A DNA stretch of 54,009 nucleotides from Xanthobacter autotrophicus (GCF_030015065.1 NZ_JAIVFN010000012.1:1-54009); one strand, 5' to 3'; numbered from the stretch's first letter, positions 38,860 to 47,761 are shown. Made by a program: numbers and translations. The notes: generated by a model not told the origin, from the letters alone.

Positions 38860-38893
38860 GTCGGCCCCCGCTCCCCCAAGGGCGGGGGCCGAC
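38860..38893 (+). terminator. 12-base-pair stem-loop after clpP
   Basis: GTCGGCCCCCGC (38860-38871) pairs perfectly with GCGGGGGCCGAC (38882-38893) around a 10-base loop. It lies about 100 bases past the clpP stop. There is no T-tract, so it is a candidate hairpin terminator of the U-less type or an mRNA 3' end stabiliser. Confidence 0.5.
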
Positions 38894-39097
38894 GCGTCTG
38901 AGGGCGCTGCTTCGGGGTCTTCACCTTTCGGCAGCACCCTCGGTATCACGATGGCGGCGGACGGCGCGATGAGGGCGTGGCGGTCCGGATGGTCGTTTTT
39001 CCGGCAAGCCGTCACCTGGGGAATGTCGCTTCCCCGCCTTGATCGTGTCGCCTCGGGGTGGTTGGCTCTCATGAACCGATCACCGTTTCGGGATTGG

Positions 39098-39127
39098 CTG
39101 GAAATTTGCATGGGCCAATCCCCATAT
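39098..39127 (+). promoter_or_regulatory. sigma-32 (RpoH)-like heat-shock promoter of clpX
   Basis: CTGGAAA (39098-39104), 15 bases, then CCCCATAT (39120-39127) match the RpoH consensus CTTGAAA / CCCCATNT with one mismatch. Transcription would start about 39134, some 50 bases before the clpX ATG. An inverted repeat, GGATTGGC (39091-39098) and GCCAATCC (39114-39121), overlaps both elements. Confidence 0.6.
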
Positions 39128-39186
39128 GTGACGCTAGCGTGATGGGCGCGTTTCGTGTCCGGATCGGTAGATGGTAGGAGACGAAG

Positions 39187-40455
39187 ATGAGCAAGACCGG
39201 CGGCAGCGACAGCAAGAACACGCTTTATTGCTCGTTCTGCGGCAAGAGCCAGCATGAGGTCAGGAAGCTCATCGCCGGACCGACTGTGTTCATCTGCGAC
39301 GAATGCGTCGAGTTGTGCATGGACATCATCCGGGAAGAGTCCAAGTCCTCTCTGGTGAAGTCGCGGGATGGCATCCCGACCCCGAAGGAGATCCGCAAGG
39401 TCCTCGATGACTATGTCATCGGCCAGGACCACGCGAAGAAGGTCCTCTCGGTGGCCGTGCACAACCACTACAAGCGCCTCAACCACGCCACCAAGCACGG
39501 CGACGTGGAGCTCGCGAAGTCCAACATCCTGCTGATCGGGCCCACCGGCTCCGGCAAGACGCTGCTCGCGCAGACCCTGGCGCGCATCCTTGATGTGCCC
39601 TTCACCATGGCCGACGCCACCACGCTGACCGAAGCCGGCTACGTGGGCGAGGACGTGGAGAACATCATCCTCAAGCTGCTCCAGGCCGCCGACTACAATG
39701 TCGAGCGGGCGCAGCGCGGCATCGTCTACATCGACGAGATCGACAAGATCAGTCGCAAATCCGACAATCCCTCCATCACCCGCGACGTGTCGGGCGAGGG
39801 CGTGCAGCAGGCGCTGCTGAAGATCATGGAAGGCACGGTGGCCTCCGTTCCTCCGCAGGGCGGTCGCAAGCATCCCCAGCAGGAATTCCTGCAGGTGGAC
39901 ACCACCAACATCTTGTTCATCTGCGGCGGCGCCTTCGCCGGCCTCGACAAGATCATCTCCTCGCGCTCGAAGGGGTCCACCTCCATCGGCTTCTCCGCCA
40001 AGGTGGCCCCGCCGGAGGATCGCCGCCCCGGCGAGGTGTTCCGCGAGGTGGAGCCCGAGGATCTGCTGAAGTACGGCCTCATCCCCGAGTTCATCGGCCG
40101 CCTGCCGGTTTTGGCGACGCTGGGTGACCTCGACGAGGAGGCGCTGAAGAAGATCCTCTCCGAGCCGAAGAACGCGCTGGTGAAGCAGTACCAGCGTCTG
40201 TTCGAGATGGAGAATGTGGACCTCACCATCCACGAGGAGGCCCTCGGCGCCATCGCCCGCAAGGCGATCGAGCGCAAGACCGGTGCCCGTGGCCTGAGGT
40301 CCATCATGGAAGGCATTCTGCTGGACACCATGTTCGACCTCCCCGGCCTCGAAGGGGTGGAAGAGGTGGTGATCTCTCGGGAGGTCGTCGAACAGAATGC
40401 GCGTCCGCTCTATATTTACGCGGACCGTGTCGGCGACGCCGGCGCCAGTGCGTGA
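39187..40455 (+). CDS. clpX: ATP-dependent Clp protease ATP-binding subunit ClpX
   Basis: ClpX unfolds substrates and feeds them to ClpP. The 422-residue AAA+ protein has the N-terminal zinc-binding domain (C15, C18, C37, C40 in YCSFCGKS and [10 protein letters not shown]), Walker [12 protein letters not shown] (about 117-127), Walker [11 protein letters not shown], the IGF loop TSIGFSAKV that docks on ClpP, and sensor-2 region [13 protein letters not shown]. Its size is normal. GGTAGGAGACGAAG precedes ATG 39187. Confidence 0.98.
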   Translation: MSKTGGSDSKNTLYCSFCGKSQHEVRKLIAGPTVFICDECVELCMDIIREESKSSLVKSRDGIPTPKEIRKVLDDYVIGQDHAKKVLSVAVHNHYKRLNHATKHGDVELAKSNILLIGPTGSGKTLLAQTLARILDVPFTMADATTLTEAGYVGEDVENIILKLLQAADYNVERAQRGIVYIDEIDKISRKSDNPSITRDVSGEGVQQALLKIMEGTVASVPPQGGRKHPQQEFLQVDTTNILFICGGAFAGLDKIISSRSKGSTSIGFSAKVAPPEDRRPGEVFREVEPEDLLKYGLIPEFIGRLPVLATLGDLDEEALKKILSEPKNALVKQYQRLFEMENVDLTIHEEALGAIARKAIERKTGARGLRSIMEGILLDTMFDLPGLEGVEEVVISREVVEQNARPLYIYADRVGDAGASA

Positions 40456-40471
40456 CGGCGTCCGCCCCACA

Positions 40472-40509
40472 CCTCGCCCCCTGCCTTATGGCACGGGGGG
40501 AGGCGGGGG
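40472..40509 (+). terminator. imperfect terminator hairpin after clpX
   Basis: CCTCGCCCCCTGCC (40472-40485) pairs with GGCACGGGGGGAGG (40490-40503) with two mismatches and a TTAT loop. A short TTT follows at 40510. It is placed 16 bases past the clpX stop. Confidence 0.5.
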
Positions 40510-40599
40510 TTTGGTCCACAGCCCGGACCAGAAAGGGGGGATGACGGGACATGCTCCGGCACCGTTCCGCCCTCTCCCGAGCCCGATGAACGGGTTGCC

Positions 40600-40628
40600 C
40601 TTGAAACGGGCAGGTTGCGTGTCCATCT
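40600..40628 (+). promoter_or_regulatory. sigma-32 (RpoH)-like heat-shock promoter of lon
   Basis: CTTGAAA (40600-40606) is a perfect RpoH -35. After 14 bases GTCCATCT (40621-40628) matches six of eight positions of CCCCATNT. Transcription would start about 40635, leaving a 150-base leader to the lon ATG. Confidence 0.5.
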
Positions 40629-40788
40629 ACTTTTCTACAGTTCCGGTCTCGGGGGTCGGACCTCGTGCCTCCTGCGGCTCGCGCCGCTTCAGCATTGAAA
40701 ATCCACACCCGTCTCCGGCCGCGTGCACGCGCGGCAGCGCCCGGTTATGCGCTTTTCCTGCGCGTGCACTTCTTGAAAGGATTGCGTC

Positions 40789-43206
40789 ATGACGAGCCAG
40801 AAGCCGCGCCCGCCGCTCGTTGCCGGGGTGTCCCAGACCTTCCCGGTCCTGCCTCTTCGGGACATCGTGGTTTTTCCCCATATGATCGTTCCCCTCTTCG
40901 TGGGCCGCGAAAAGTCCATTCGCGCCCTGGAAGAGGTCATGCGCGGTGATACCTACATCCTGCTGGCCACCCAGGAGAACGCTTCGGATGACGATCCCGC
41001 GCCCGAGGCCATCTTCTCCGTGGGCACGCTGGCGACCGTGCTGCAGCTGCTGAAGCTGCCCGACGGCACCGTGAAGGTGCTGGTGGAGGGCGTCAGCCGC
41101 GCCCAGGTGACCCGCTACACCGACCGGACCGATCTCTACGAGGCCGAGGCCATCACCCTCGACGACGAGACCGGCGACCAGGTGGAGGCGGAGGCGCTCG
41201 CGCGCTCCGTGGTCACCGAGTTCGAGAATTACGTGAAGCTCAACAAGAAGGTGTCGCCCGAGGTGGTGGGCGTCGTCAGCCAGATCGACGACCACTCCAA
41301 GCTGGCCGACACGGTGGCCTCGCACCTCGCCGTGAAGATCCCGGACAAGCAGGCCGTGCTGGAGATGCTCAAGGTCTCCGACCGGCTGGAGAAGGTGCTC
41401 GGCCAGATGGAGAGCGAGATCTCCGTCCTGCAGGTGGAAAAGCGCATCCGCACCCGCGTCAAGCGGCAGATGGAGAAGACCCAGCGCGAGTACTACCTCA
41501 ACGAGCAGATGAAGGCGATCCAGAAGGAACTCGGCGACGAGGACGGCAAGGACGACCTGCAGGAGCTGGAGGACCGCATCAAGCGGACCAAGCTCACCAA
41601 GGAAGCCCGCGAGAAGGCCGCCCACGAGCTGAAGAAGCTGCGCCAGATGTCGCCCATGTCGGCGGAAGCCACCGTGGTGCGCAACTATCTGGACTGGCTG
41701 CTCTCCATCCCGTGGGGCGTGAAGAGCAAGGTCAAGAAGGACCTGCCCTACGCCCAGCAGATCCTCGACGCGGACCACCATGGCCTCGACAAGGTCAAGG
41801 AGCGCATCGTCGAGTACCTGGCGGTGCAGAGCCGCGCCAACAAGCTCACCGGGCCCATCCTGTGCCTCGTCGGCCCGCCCGGCGTCGGCAAGACCTCGCT
41901 CGGCAAGTCCATCGCCAAGGCGACGGGGCGTGAGTTCGTGCGCGTGGCCCTCGGCGGCGTCCGCGACGAGGCGGAGATCCGCGGTCACCGGCGGACCTAT
42001 ATCGGGTCCATGCCGGGCAAGATCATCCAGTCCATGCGGAAGGCGAAGAAGTCCAATCCGCTCTTCCTCCTGGACGAGATCGACAAGATGGGCGCCGATT
42101 TCCGCGGTGATCCGTCGTCGGCCCTGCTCGAGGTGCTGGATCCCGAGCAGAACCACACCTTCAACGACCACTATCTCGAGGTGGATTACGACCTCTCGAA
42201 CGTCATGTTCGTGACCACGGCGAACACGCTGAACATCCCGCCGGCCCTTCTGGACCGCATGGAGGTGATCCGCATCGCCGGCTACACCGAGGACGAGAAG
42301 GTGGAGATCGCGCGCAAGCACCTGATCCCCAACTCCCTCGGCAAGCACGGCCTGACGCCCAAGGAGTTCGCCATCGACAACGACGCGCTCATGACCCTGA
42401 TCCGCCGCTATACGCGGGAGGCGGGCGTGCGCAACCTCGAGCGCGAGATCTCCACCCTCGCCCGCAAGGCGGTGAAGGAGCTGGTGCTGTCGAAGAAGAA
42501 GTCGGTGAAGGTGACGGCGAAGAACCTCGAGGACTTCCTCGGCGTGCCGCGCTACCGGTACGGCGAGATGGAGACCGAGGACCAGGTGGGTGTCGTCACC
42601 GGCCTCGCCTGGACCGAGGTGGGCGGCGAGCTGCTCACCATCGAGGGCCTCATGATGCCCGGCAAGGGCAAGATGACCGTCACCGGCAACCTGCGGGACG
42701 TGATGAAGGAGAGCATCTCCGCGGCGGCGTCTTACGTGCGCTCGCGGGCGGTGGACTTCGGCATCGAGCCGCCTCTGTTCGAGCGGCGCGACATCCACGT
42801 CCACGTGCCCGAGGGGGCGACCCCGAAGGACGGCCCGTCCGCAGGTGTCGCCATGGCCACCGCCATCGTCTCGGTGATGACGGGCATCCCGGTCCGCCGC
42901 GACGTGGCCATGACGGGTGAGATCACCCTGCGTGGCCGGGTGCTGCCCATCGGCGGCCTCAAGGAGAAGCTCCTTGCAGCCCTGCGCGGCGGCATCAAGA
43001 AGGTGCTGATCCCCGAGGAGAACGCCAAGGACCTGGCGGACATCCCGGCCAACGTGAAGAACGCGCTGGAGATCGTTCCGGTCTCCCGCATGGACGAGGT
43101 GCTCGCCAACGCGCTCGTTCGCCCGCCGGTGCCGATCACCTGGGAAGAGCGCCCGGTGAACGCCCCGGTGCCGGGCGAAGAGACCCCCGGCGTGGTCGCC
43201 CACTGA
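40789..43206 (+). CDS. lon: ATP-dependent protease Lon
   Basis: Lon degrades misfolded and short-lived regulatory proteins. The 805-residue protein has the N-terminal substrate domain ([23 protein letters not shown], a typical start), a coiled-coil middle (about 190-300), AAA+ motifs [13 protein letters not shown] and [10 protein letters not shown], and the C-terminal protease with the Ser-Lys dyad: catalytic Ser in [14 protein letters not shown] and Lys in [16 protein letters not shown] lies upstream of ATG 40789. The length matches LonA. Confidence 0.98.
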   Translation: MTSQKPRPPLVAGVSQTFPVLPLRDIVVFPHMIVPLFVGREKSIRALEEVMRGDTYILLATQENASDDDPAPEAIFSVGTLATVLQLLKLPDGTVKVLVEGVSRAQVTRYTDRTDLYEAEAITLDDETGDQVEAEALARSVVTEFENYVKLNKKVSPEVVGVVSQIDDHSKLADTVASHLAVKIPDKQAVLEMLKVSDRLEKVLGQMESEISVLQVEKRIRTRVKRQMEKTQREYYLNEQMKAIQKELGDEDGKDDLQELEDRIKRTKLTKEAREKAAHELKKLRQMSPMSAEATVVRNYLDWLLSIPWGVKSKVKKDLPYAQQILDADHHGLDKVKERIVEYLAVQSRANKLTGPILCLVGPPGVGKTSLGKSIAKATGREFVRVALGGVRDEAEIRGHRRTYIGSMPGKIIQSMRKAKKSNPLFLLDEIDKMGADFRGDPSSALLEVLDPEQNHTFNDHYLEVDYDLSNVMFVTTANTLNIPPALLDRMEVIRIAGYTEDEKVEIARKHLIPNSLGKHGLTPKEFAIDNDALMTLIRRYTREAGVRNLEREISTLARKAVKELVLSKKKSVKVTAKNLEDFLGVPRYRYGEMETEDQVGVVTGLAWTEVGGELLTIEGLMMPGKGKMTVTGNLRDVMKESISAAASYVRSRAVDFGIEPPLFERRDIHVHVPEGATPKDGPSAGVAMATAIVSVMTGIPVRRDVAMTGEITLRGRVLPIGGLKEKLLAALRGGIKKVLIPEENAKDLADIPANVKNALEIVPVSRMDEVLANALVRPPVPITWEERPVNAPVPGEETPGVVAH

Positions 43207-43529
43207 TCGTAGATCCGGCCGGATTGCTCGCAAACCGGCCGGATTGAAGCGTTTTCCAGCGAAACGAGAGGGCGTGCTGCCGCGTCTCCCCGCAAGAAGG
43301 GGGCGCGGCGCACGCCCTCAACGTTTTCAAAGGCTTAATGATTGGTTCGACGACGCGCGGCAGGCGTATTTTTCCCCGCTCCTTCGCAGGCGCACAGCGA
43401 GAAATCGTGCATTGGTGCGGGTTTGACGCCGATCACGCTTGCAAATGCCGCATTTTCCGTGATGCTCGCGCCGTCCGTGGGGGCTTGACCCTTCACGATT
43501 CGTGTTCTGACAACGGAAGGAAAGGTCAG
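43207..43529. other. 323-base spacer between lon and the HU gene
   Basis: It contains the lon terminator (43268-43327) and must contain the hup promoter. TTGACC near 43483 and TTGACG near 43424 are possible -35 elements, but no good -10 was paired. A short direct repeat, CCGGCCGGATTG, occurs twice just after lon (about 43215-43243). Confidence 0.5.
43268..43327 (+). terminator. intrinsic terminator of lon
   Basis: A long hairpin pairs GAGGGCGTG (43268-43276) with CACGCCCTC (43311-43319) and continues through GCCGCG/CGCGGC and CCCC/GGGG. It is followed by AACGTTTTC. It lies 62 bases past the lon stop. Confidence 0.75.
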
Positions 43530-43808
43530 ATGACCACCAAGAACGAACTGATCGCCGCGGTGGCCGAAGAGGCGAAGCTGACGAAGACGGCCGCGGCTGC
43601 GGCTGTGGACGCCACCTTCGACATCATCGCCAAGGCGCTCAAAGAGGGCGAGGAAGTCAAGCTGATCGGCTTCGGCAGCTTCTCCGTGGTGACGCGCGCC
43701 GCTCGCGAGGGCCGCAACCCGCGCACCGGTAAGCCGGTGAAGATCAAGGCGTCCAAGGCTCCCAAGTTCACCCCCGGCAAGGGCCTCAAGGAAGCCGTCA
43801 ACGGCTGA
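43530..43808 (+). CDS. hup: DNA-binding protein HU
   Basis: HU is a small dimeric histone-like protein that bends and compacts DNA. The 92-residue sequence starts MTTKNELIAAVAEEAKLTKT and contains the DNA-arm signature GFGSFSVVTRAAREGRNPRTG, with the conserved Pro in GRNPRTG. GGAAGGAAAGG lies before ATG 43530. Location right after lon is the usual arrangement in proteobacteria (lon-hupB). Confidence 0.96.
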   Translation: MTTKNELIAAVAEEAKLTKTAAAAAVDATFDIIAKALKEGEEVKLIGFGSFSVVTRAAREGRNPRTGKPVKIKASKAPKFTPGKGLKEAVNG

Positions 43809-43852
43809 TCGGCCCAAGGCCCTTCGGTGAGGGGTCCTTCCAAAGGCTTCCC

Positions 43853-43892
43853 GGACGCTCCCGGCCCGCGCATTGTCGCGGGCGGAGCGTCC
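43853..43892 (+). terminator. stem-loop after hup
   Basis: GGACGCTCC (43853-43861) pairs with GGAGCGTCC (43884-43892), and GCCCGCG (43864-43870) with CGCGGGC (43877-43883), with a 2-base bulge and a 6-base loop. It lies 45 bases past the hup stop. There is no T-tract. Confidence 0.5.
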
Positions 43893-44157
43893 CCGAGCCG
43901 TGCGGCGGCGCCTCGGAAGCCGCCCGGCGGCAGGGCAGGGCAAGCCGAGGCAGAACGGGGTGGCGGCGGGGCCGCCATCCGCTTCAGACCATCGTGATCC
44001 TGCATGCGGCCGTCCCTTGCCGAGGCCGCAGGGTGTCCGCGGCGGAGCAGGAGCGCCGGTGCGCGCGACGGCGATGGATGTATCGCCTCCGATTGCGGCA
44101 GATGCCGTGTGCCCTTGCCCGTCTCCTCAGCATTCGCGTCGTTCCAGCCGTGGATCT

Positions 44158-44186
44158 TGCCGGCTGAGACGGGTGGGACTATAGCG
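44158..44186 (+). promoter_or_regulatory. promoter candidate of tRNA-Val
   Basis: TTGCCG (44158-44163), 17 bases, TATAGC (44181-44186). Spacing is ideal and the predicted start is 10-15 bases before the tRNA. The hexamers are only partly consensus. Confidence 0.45.
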
Positions 44187-44205
44187 CCTTCATGGTTTCC
44201 GGCCT

Positions 44206-44281
44206 GGGCGGTTAGCTCAGTTGGTAGAGCATCTCGTTTACACCGAGAGGGTCGGCGGTTCGAGCCCGTCACCGCCCACCA
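44206..44281 (+). tRNA. tRNA-Val (anticodon TAC)
   Basis: The 76-base cloverleaf has the acceptor GGGCGGT paired with ACCGCCC, discriminator A and encoded CCA. D-arm TAGCTCAGTTGGTAGAGC. Anticodon stem TCTCG/CGAGA with loop TTTACAC gives TAC, reading GUN valine codons. T-arm GGCGGTTCGAGCCCGTC is normal. Confidence 0.96.
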
Positions 44282-44619
44282 GGCCACGCCGCTTCCTGCC
44301 ATACCGCGCCTGCCGCGTCGATGAACGCCGATCGGGATGCCTCGCGCTCCGATCGCCCCGCGCTTTTTCTCCGAAGATGAGAGGCGGATTCGTCGCCCGA
44401 ACGGGTTCCGCGCGGAGATTCGCCGCCGCGCCGCGCCCTGGTCTTCGGGCTTCGCGCGCGTGCGCCGCAGGAGCGGCGCAAAGCTTTGCCGTCACTATGT
44501 CTTCGCCGGGCCTGTGGACAAGTGCCGCGCAAAATGTGCGCGTGTTGCTTGACTTGCGAAGAGGGGTGCCGTACCACGCCGCTCTCTTCGGCGGCACGGT
44601 TCGTCCGGCGCCGGTTCGG
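44282..44619. other. 338-base spacer between tRNA-Val and tRNA-Asp
   Basis: It contains a good promoter candidate for tRNA-Asp at 44549-44577. CTTTTTC near 44365 may help end tRNA-Val transcription but has no clear hairpin. No gene is recognised. Confidence 0.45.
44549..44577 (+). promoter_or_regulatory. promoter candidate of tRNA-Asp
   Basis: TTGACT (44549-44554), 17 bases, TACCAC (44572-44577). The -35 is near-consensus and the spacing ideal. The predicted start is about 35 bases upstream of the tRNA. Confidence 0.5.
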
Positions 44620-44696
<77 letters not shown>

Positions 44697-44855
44697 TCCA
44701 GATCCCCGCTTCAGATTTGCCGCTCCTGTCGCCCCTGGCCGGGTGTCTGCCCTGTGGTCGCCTTGGACCCGCGCGACGCCGGTTCGGCGCGTGGCAGGCG
44801 ATAACCTCGCCAGACCTTGCGTTTGCGGTCCAGATCGACGCACTGTGGCGGCGAC

Positions 44856-45746
44856 ATGTTTCTCCGTCCCCTGGTCCCGCTGGCCTTTTCCAGCCTTCGT
44901 CCGCGCCGCCATGGCGCCATGTACTGTCTTGCACCGTTCATGGCGGCTGCGCTGCTCTGTGCGCCTGCCGCCGCCTGCCCCTCGGAGGCGCGGCCCGCGC
45001 CGCCACTGGTGTTGAAGCAGGCCGCGACGGCCCGGGCCGAGGGGCGGCCGCTGCGTATCCTCGCCATCGGCTCCTCCACCACGGCCGGGGCCGGGGCCTC
45101 CGGCGCGGCCGCCAATTATCCGAGCCAGCTCGCCCATCGGCTGGAAGCCGCGCTGGGGGAGGGGAGCGTCGAGATCACCAATGCCGGGGTATCGGGGGAA
45201 AACGCGCCGGCCACACTGCGGCGGCTGGAGGTCTTTCTGGCGACGCCGCCCGTGCCCGATCTGGTGCTGTGGCAGGTGGGCACCAACGACGTGATCCTTG
45301 GGGGCGATCCGGAGCGGCTGAGGCAGCTGGTCGGCAGGGGGCTCGATGGCATCGCCGCGGCCGGGGCGGCGGCTCTCGTGATCGACCAGCAATATTTTCC
45401 GGCCATCCTCGATCTGGCCCGCTACGAAGGCTTCGTGGCCGCCGTGGGCGATGCGGCCGCCGAGCGCGGCGTGCCGCTGCTGCCGCGCTATGTGATGATG
45501 AAGCAGTGGGCGGCCCAGGACCCGGCGGGCTTCCGCTCCACCTTGTCCTGGGACCGCTTCCACATGAACGATAAGGGCTATGCCTGCCTGGCCGATCTCC
45601 TGGCGCCGGCCATCGTGGCTGCGGCCACGGCGCCGGTGGCTGATGCGCCGAAGGCCGCGGCCAGGGAACTCACCCGTGAGCCCGCCCGTGAACCGCCCCG
45701 GGAGGCAGCCAAGGACATGTCCAGGCGGCCACCGGCGGTTCGGTAA
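44856..45746 (+). CDS. exported SGNH/GDSL family hydrolase
   Basis: This is a predicted secreted esterase or lipase-like hydrolase of the SGNH superfamily. The 296-residue protein has block I IGSSTTAGAG with the catalytic Ser, ITNAGVSGENA (block II Gly), WQVGTNDV (block III Asn), and the terminal Asp/His pair in SWDRFHMNDKG. The N-terminus is an extended signal peptide; ATG 44919 (MYCLAPFMAAALLCAPAAAC) would give a cleaner one. The C-terminus has a Pro/Arg/Glu-rich tail with a repeated REP pattern (LTREPAREPPREAAKD), unlike the catalytic part. The substrate is unknown. It is convergent with the next gene, 6 bases apart. Confidence 0.83.
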   Translation: MFLRPLVPLAFSSLRPRRHGAMYCLAPFMAAALLCAPAAACPSEARPAPPLVLKQAATARAEGRPLRILAIGSSTTAGAGASGAAANYPSQLAHRLEAALGEGSVEITNAGVSGENAPATLRRLEVFLATPPVPDLVLWQVGTNDVILGGDPERLRQLVGRGLDGIAAAGAAALVIDQQYFPAILDLARYEGFVAAVGDAAAERGVPLLPRYVMMKQWAAQDPAGFRSTLSWDRFHMNDKGYACLADLLAPAIVAAATAPVADAPKAAARELTREPAREPPREAAKDMSRRPPAVR

Positions 45747-45752
45747 GGGCGG

Positions 45753-46406
45753 TCAGGCCGCGCCGGGGCGGCCGATCCGGGCGATGAAGTCCCGTGCGGC
45801 CGTCAGGTCGGTGGCGGTCAGTCCGTGGCTCGCCGGCAGCGTCCGCTGCTCCACCAGGGCGCCACGAGCCGTCAGCAGGGCCGCGAGCCGGGCGGCATTC
45901 TCTGGGGGCACGATGGGATCCATGGCGCCGGACAGCATCAGAACCGGGGTTCCGGGCAGGGTGCCCGCCGGTGGCGCGGCAATCGGCACCATGGCCCGCA
46001 ACAGCACCGCGCCGGCGAGCGCCTCCGGCCGCAGCAGCAGCATGGCGGCGGCGATGTTGGCGCCGTTGGAGAAGCCCACCGCCACGGGTGCTGCAAGGCC
46101 ATAGGCCGTGCGCGCCGCGCCGATGAAGTCGGCGAGCTCGTGGGCGCGCCGCGCCACGTCCTGCTCGTCGAACACGCCTTCCGCGAGGCGGCGGAAGAAG
46201 CGGGGCATGCCGGCCTCGCTCACCTGTCCGCGCGGCGACAGCAGGGCCGCGCCGGGGGCGATCATGCGGCCCAGGGGCAGAAGGTCGGTTTCATCGCCTC
46301 CGGTGCCGTGGAGCAGCAGAAGCGGCGTCGCGCCGACAAGGGTGGCGGGCTCGAAGCGATGGGTGAAGGTGAGCGCGGGCGCATCCCGCTTGAGGGTCGA
46401 AGCCAT
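45753..46406 (-). CDS. alpha/beta hydrolase (carboxylesterase/phospholipase family, MhqD-like)
   Basis: This 217-residue cytosolic alpha/beta hydrolase has LLLLHGTGGDETDLLPLGR (oxyanion region), nucleophile elbow GFSNGA, Asp in SGAMDPIVPP, and His in ASHGLT, completing a Ser-Asp-His triad. Its size and motifs match the YodD/MhqD group of predicted carboxylesterases. The gene lies 107 bases downstream of a ring-cleaving-dioxygenase-like gene on the same strand, as in the MhqO/MhqD systems that protect Firmicutes from quinones. The assignment by analogy is inference. ATG 46406 follows AGGAGCTATCC. Confidence 0.83.
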   Translation of the reverse strand: MASTLKRDAPALTFTHRFEPATLVGATPLLLLHGTGGDETDLLPLGRMIAPGAALLSPRGQVSEAGMPRFFRRLAEGVFDEQDVARRAHELADFIGAARTAYGLAAPVAVGFSNGANIAAAMLLLRPEALAGAVLLRAMVPIAAPPAGTLPGTPVLMLSGAMDPIVPPENAARLAALLTARGALVEQRTLPASHGLTATDLTAARDFIARIGRPGAA

Positions 46407-46475
46407 GGATAGCTCCTCGCGGCTGGTCCGATCCGGTCGCCGATGCAGCCGCTTTGCATGAAGTGAGGGGCAGAG

Positions 46476-46500
46476 GCCCGGCCGCGCGCGGCGGCCGGGC
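46476..46500 (-). other. intercistronic hairpin in the MhqO/MhqD-like operon
   Basis: GCCCGGCCGC (46476-46485) and GCGGCCGGGC (46491-46500) form a perfect 10-base-pair stem with a 5-base loop. It lies 13 bases past the VOC gene stop on the minus strand. There is no T-run, so it may be an attenuator or an RNA-stabilising hairpin rather than an operon end. Confidence 0.45.
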
Positions 46501-46513
46501 GATGGGTGACGGG

Positions 46514-47458
46514 TCAGGCGACGGCGGGCAGTGTCGCCTCGATCTCGCTGCGGTGGGCCTCGTATTGGGCGGGCAGCTTCAGCGCCGCGCCGAGGCTTTC
46601 GGGGGCCTCGTCCACGGCGAAGCCGGGGTCGTCGGTCGCGATCTCGAACAGCACGCCACCCGGCTCGCGGAAGTAGACCGAGCGGAAGTAATTGCGGTCC
46701 CGCTGCTCGGTGACGCGCAGGCCGTGCGCGGCGGTCAGCCGCTCCGCCATGGTGGCCTGGGCGGCATCGTCCGCGGCCCGGAAGGCAATGTGGTGCACGC
46801 TGCCCTGCCCCTGCCGGCCTTCGAGGAAGCCGCCGGCCTCGCGGATGTCCACGATGGTGCCGATCTGTCCGCTTCCCTCCGTCCCCGCGGCGGTGAAGCG
46901 GATGCGGGTGCCCTCGCGGGCGGTCTCGGCGAAGCCGAACACATCGGTGAGGATGGCGGCGGTGGGGCCGGCCTCCCTGAGCAGCAGGGTCACCGAATGC
47001 AGGCCGCGAATGGCATGCTCCACCGGCACCTCGCCGCCGGCCCAGGCCGGCTCGGCGTCGATGCCGGGCACGCCCACGAGGGCGAGGCGCATGCCGTCCG
47101 GGTCCTTGAAGCCGATGACCGAGGCGCCGAAGCGTTTCTCCGGGAACTCCGGGGCAAGGCCGCAGGCGATCAGGCGGCCGGTCCAGTAGCCGATGGAGGC
47201 CTCCGGGATGCGGAAGGCGGTCTCCTGGGTCTCGCCGACGCCGGCACGCCCCTCATCGGCATGCTCCCACGGGAAGAAGGTGAGGATGGAGCCGGGCCGG
47301 CCGGCCTCGTCGCCGAAATAGAAATGGTAGGTGCCGGGATCGTCGAAATTGACGGTCTTCTTCACCAGCCGGAGCCCGAGGGTCGCGGTGTAGAAGTCGA
47401 GGTTGCGCCGGGCCGAGCCGGCAATGGCAGTGATGTGGTGAAGGCCCTTGCTGGTCAT
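46514..47458 (-). CDS. VOC family ring-cleaving dioxygenase (MhqO-like)
   Basis: This 314-residue protein has two vicinal-oxygen-chelate modules. The metal ligands are visible: His in GLHHITAIAG (module 1 start), His in GQGSVHHIAFRA (module 2) and Glu in REPGGVLFEIATDDPGF. LGLRLVKKTVNFDDPGTYHFYFGDEAGRPGS spans the conserved ligand-loop signature of the MhqA/MhqE/MhqO group, thought to act on hydroquinones with Fe(II). ATG 47458 follows AGGAGAT at 7 bases; the frame is open 31 codons upstream without family sequence. It is the first gene of a two-gene operon. Confidence 0.87.
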   Translation of the reverse strand: MTSKGLHHITAIAGSARRNLDFYTATLGLRLVKKTVNFDDPGTYHFYFGDEAGRPGSILTFFPWEHADEGRAGVGETQETAFRIPEASIGYWTGRLIACGLAPEFPEKRFGASVIGFKDPDGMRLALVGVPGIDAEPAWAGGEVPVEHAIRGLHSVTLLLREAGPTAAILTDVFGFAETAREGTRIRFTAAGTEGSGQIGTIVDIREAGGFLEGRQGQGSVHHIAFRAADDAAQATMAERLTAAHGLRVTEQRDRNYFRSVYFREPGGVLFEIATDDPGFAVDEAPESLGAALKLPAQYEAHRSEIEATLPAVA

Positions 47459-47761
47459 GGTCTGATCTCCTGGCCGGTGGCAATCCGGCGTTGGATCTAA
47501 TTTAGGCAAGGAACGACTGATAAGAAGCTCAATTTCATTGCGTTTATGCAATGGAAAAGTGCGTGGCGGGATGCCGGCTCGCCCGTCGCCGGGCGGGGCG
47601 CGGTCGGGCCAGTGGAAGCGGGACGCTTTTCGGCGAATGCAACGGGCAATCAGTCGCTATTGCGGGCTACAAGGGGTCAAGGCGGGGTTCGCCGAGTCGC
47701 GCCCCGCGCAAACAGACGGTGGCCGGGGTCAACCACGCCGGGCAGCAAGGGGGAGGTTCCA
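47459..47761. other. 303-base divergent spacer upstream of the VOC gene
   Basis: It contains an inverted repeat at 47536-47553 (described separately) and the ribosome-binding site GGGGGAGG of the next plus-strand gene. No other gene is recognised. Confidence 0.45.
47536..47553. promoter_or_regulatory. operator-like inverted repeat before the VOC gene
   Basis: CATTGC-GTTTAT-GCAATG is a perfect 6+6 repeat flanked by TTT and GAAA. Its centre contains T-N11-A, the core pattern of LysR-type regulator sites. It lies 78 bases upstream of the VOC ATG in an AT-rich patch. No regulator gene is adjacent. Confidence 0.45.

Larger units (their letters stand above)
38763..39186. other. 424-base spacer between clpP and clpX
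   Basis: It holds a strong stem-loop (38860-38893), a sigma-32-like promoter (39098-39127) and an inverted repeat overlapping it. A 127-codon open frame covers most of the gap but has no recognisable features, and its composition looks non-coding. Confidence 0.6.
40456..40788. other. 333-base spacer between clpX and lon
   Basis: It contains a probable imperfect terminator hairpin just after clpX (40472-40509) and a sigma-32-like promoter ahead of lon (40600-40628). No gene is recognised. Confidence 0.6.
43809..44205. other. 397-base spacer between hup and tRNA-Val
   Basis: It contains a long hairpin (43853-43892) after hup and a promoter-like pair just before tRNA-Val. The rest shows no gene or repeat. 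Confidence 0.5.

Noticed and set aside
38759-39142. 127-codon open frame between clpP and clpX
   Set aside because: It has no domain or signal features, covers a promoter and two inverted repeats, and has a composition like non-coding sequence.
40627-43233. 868-codon open frame opposite lon
   Set aside because: It is an antisense shadow of the well-conserved lon gene, His/Leu/Gly-rich and without any family signature.
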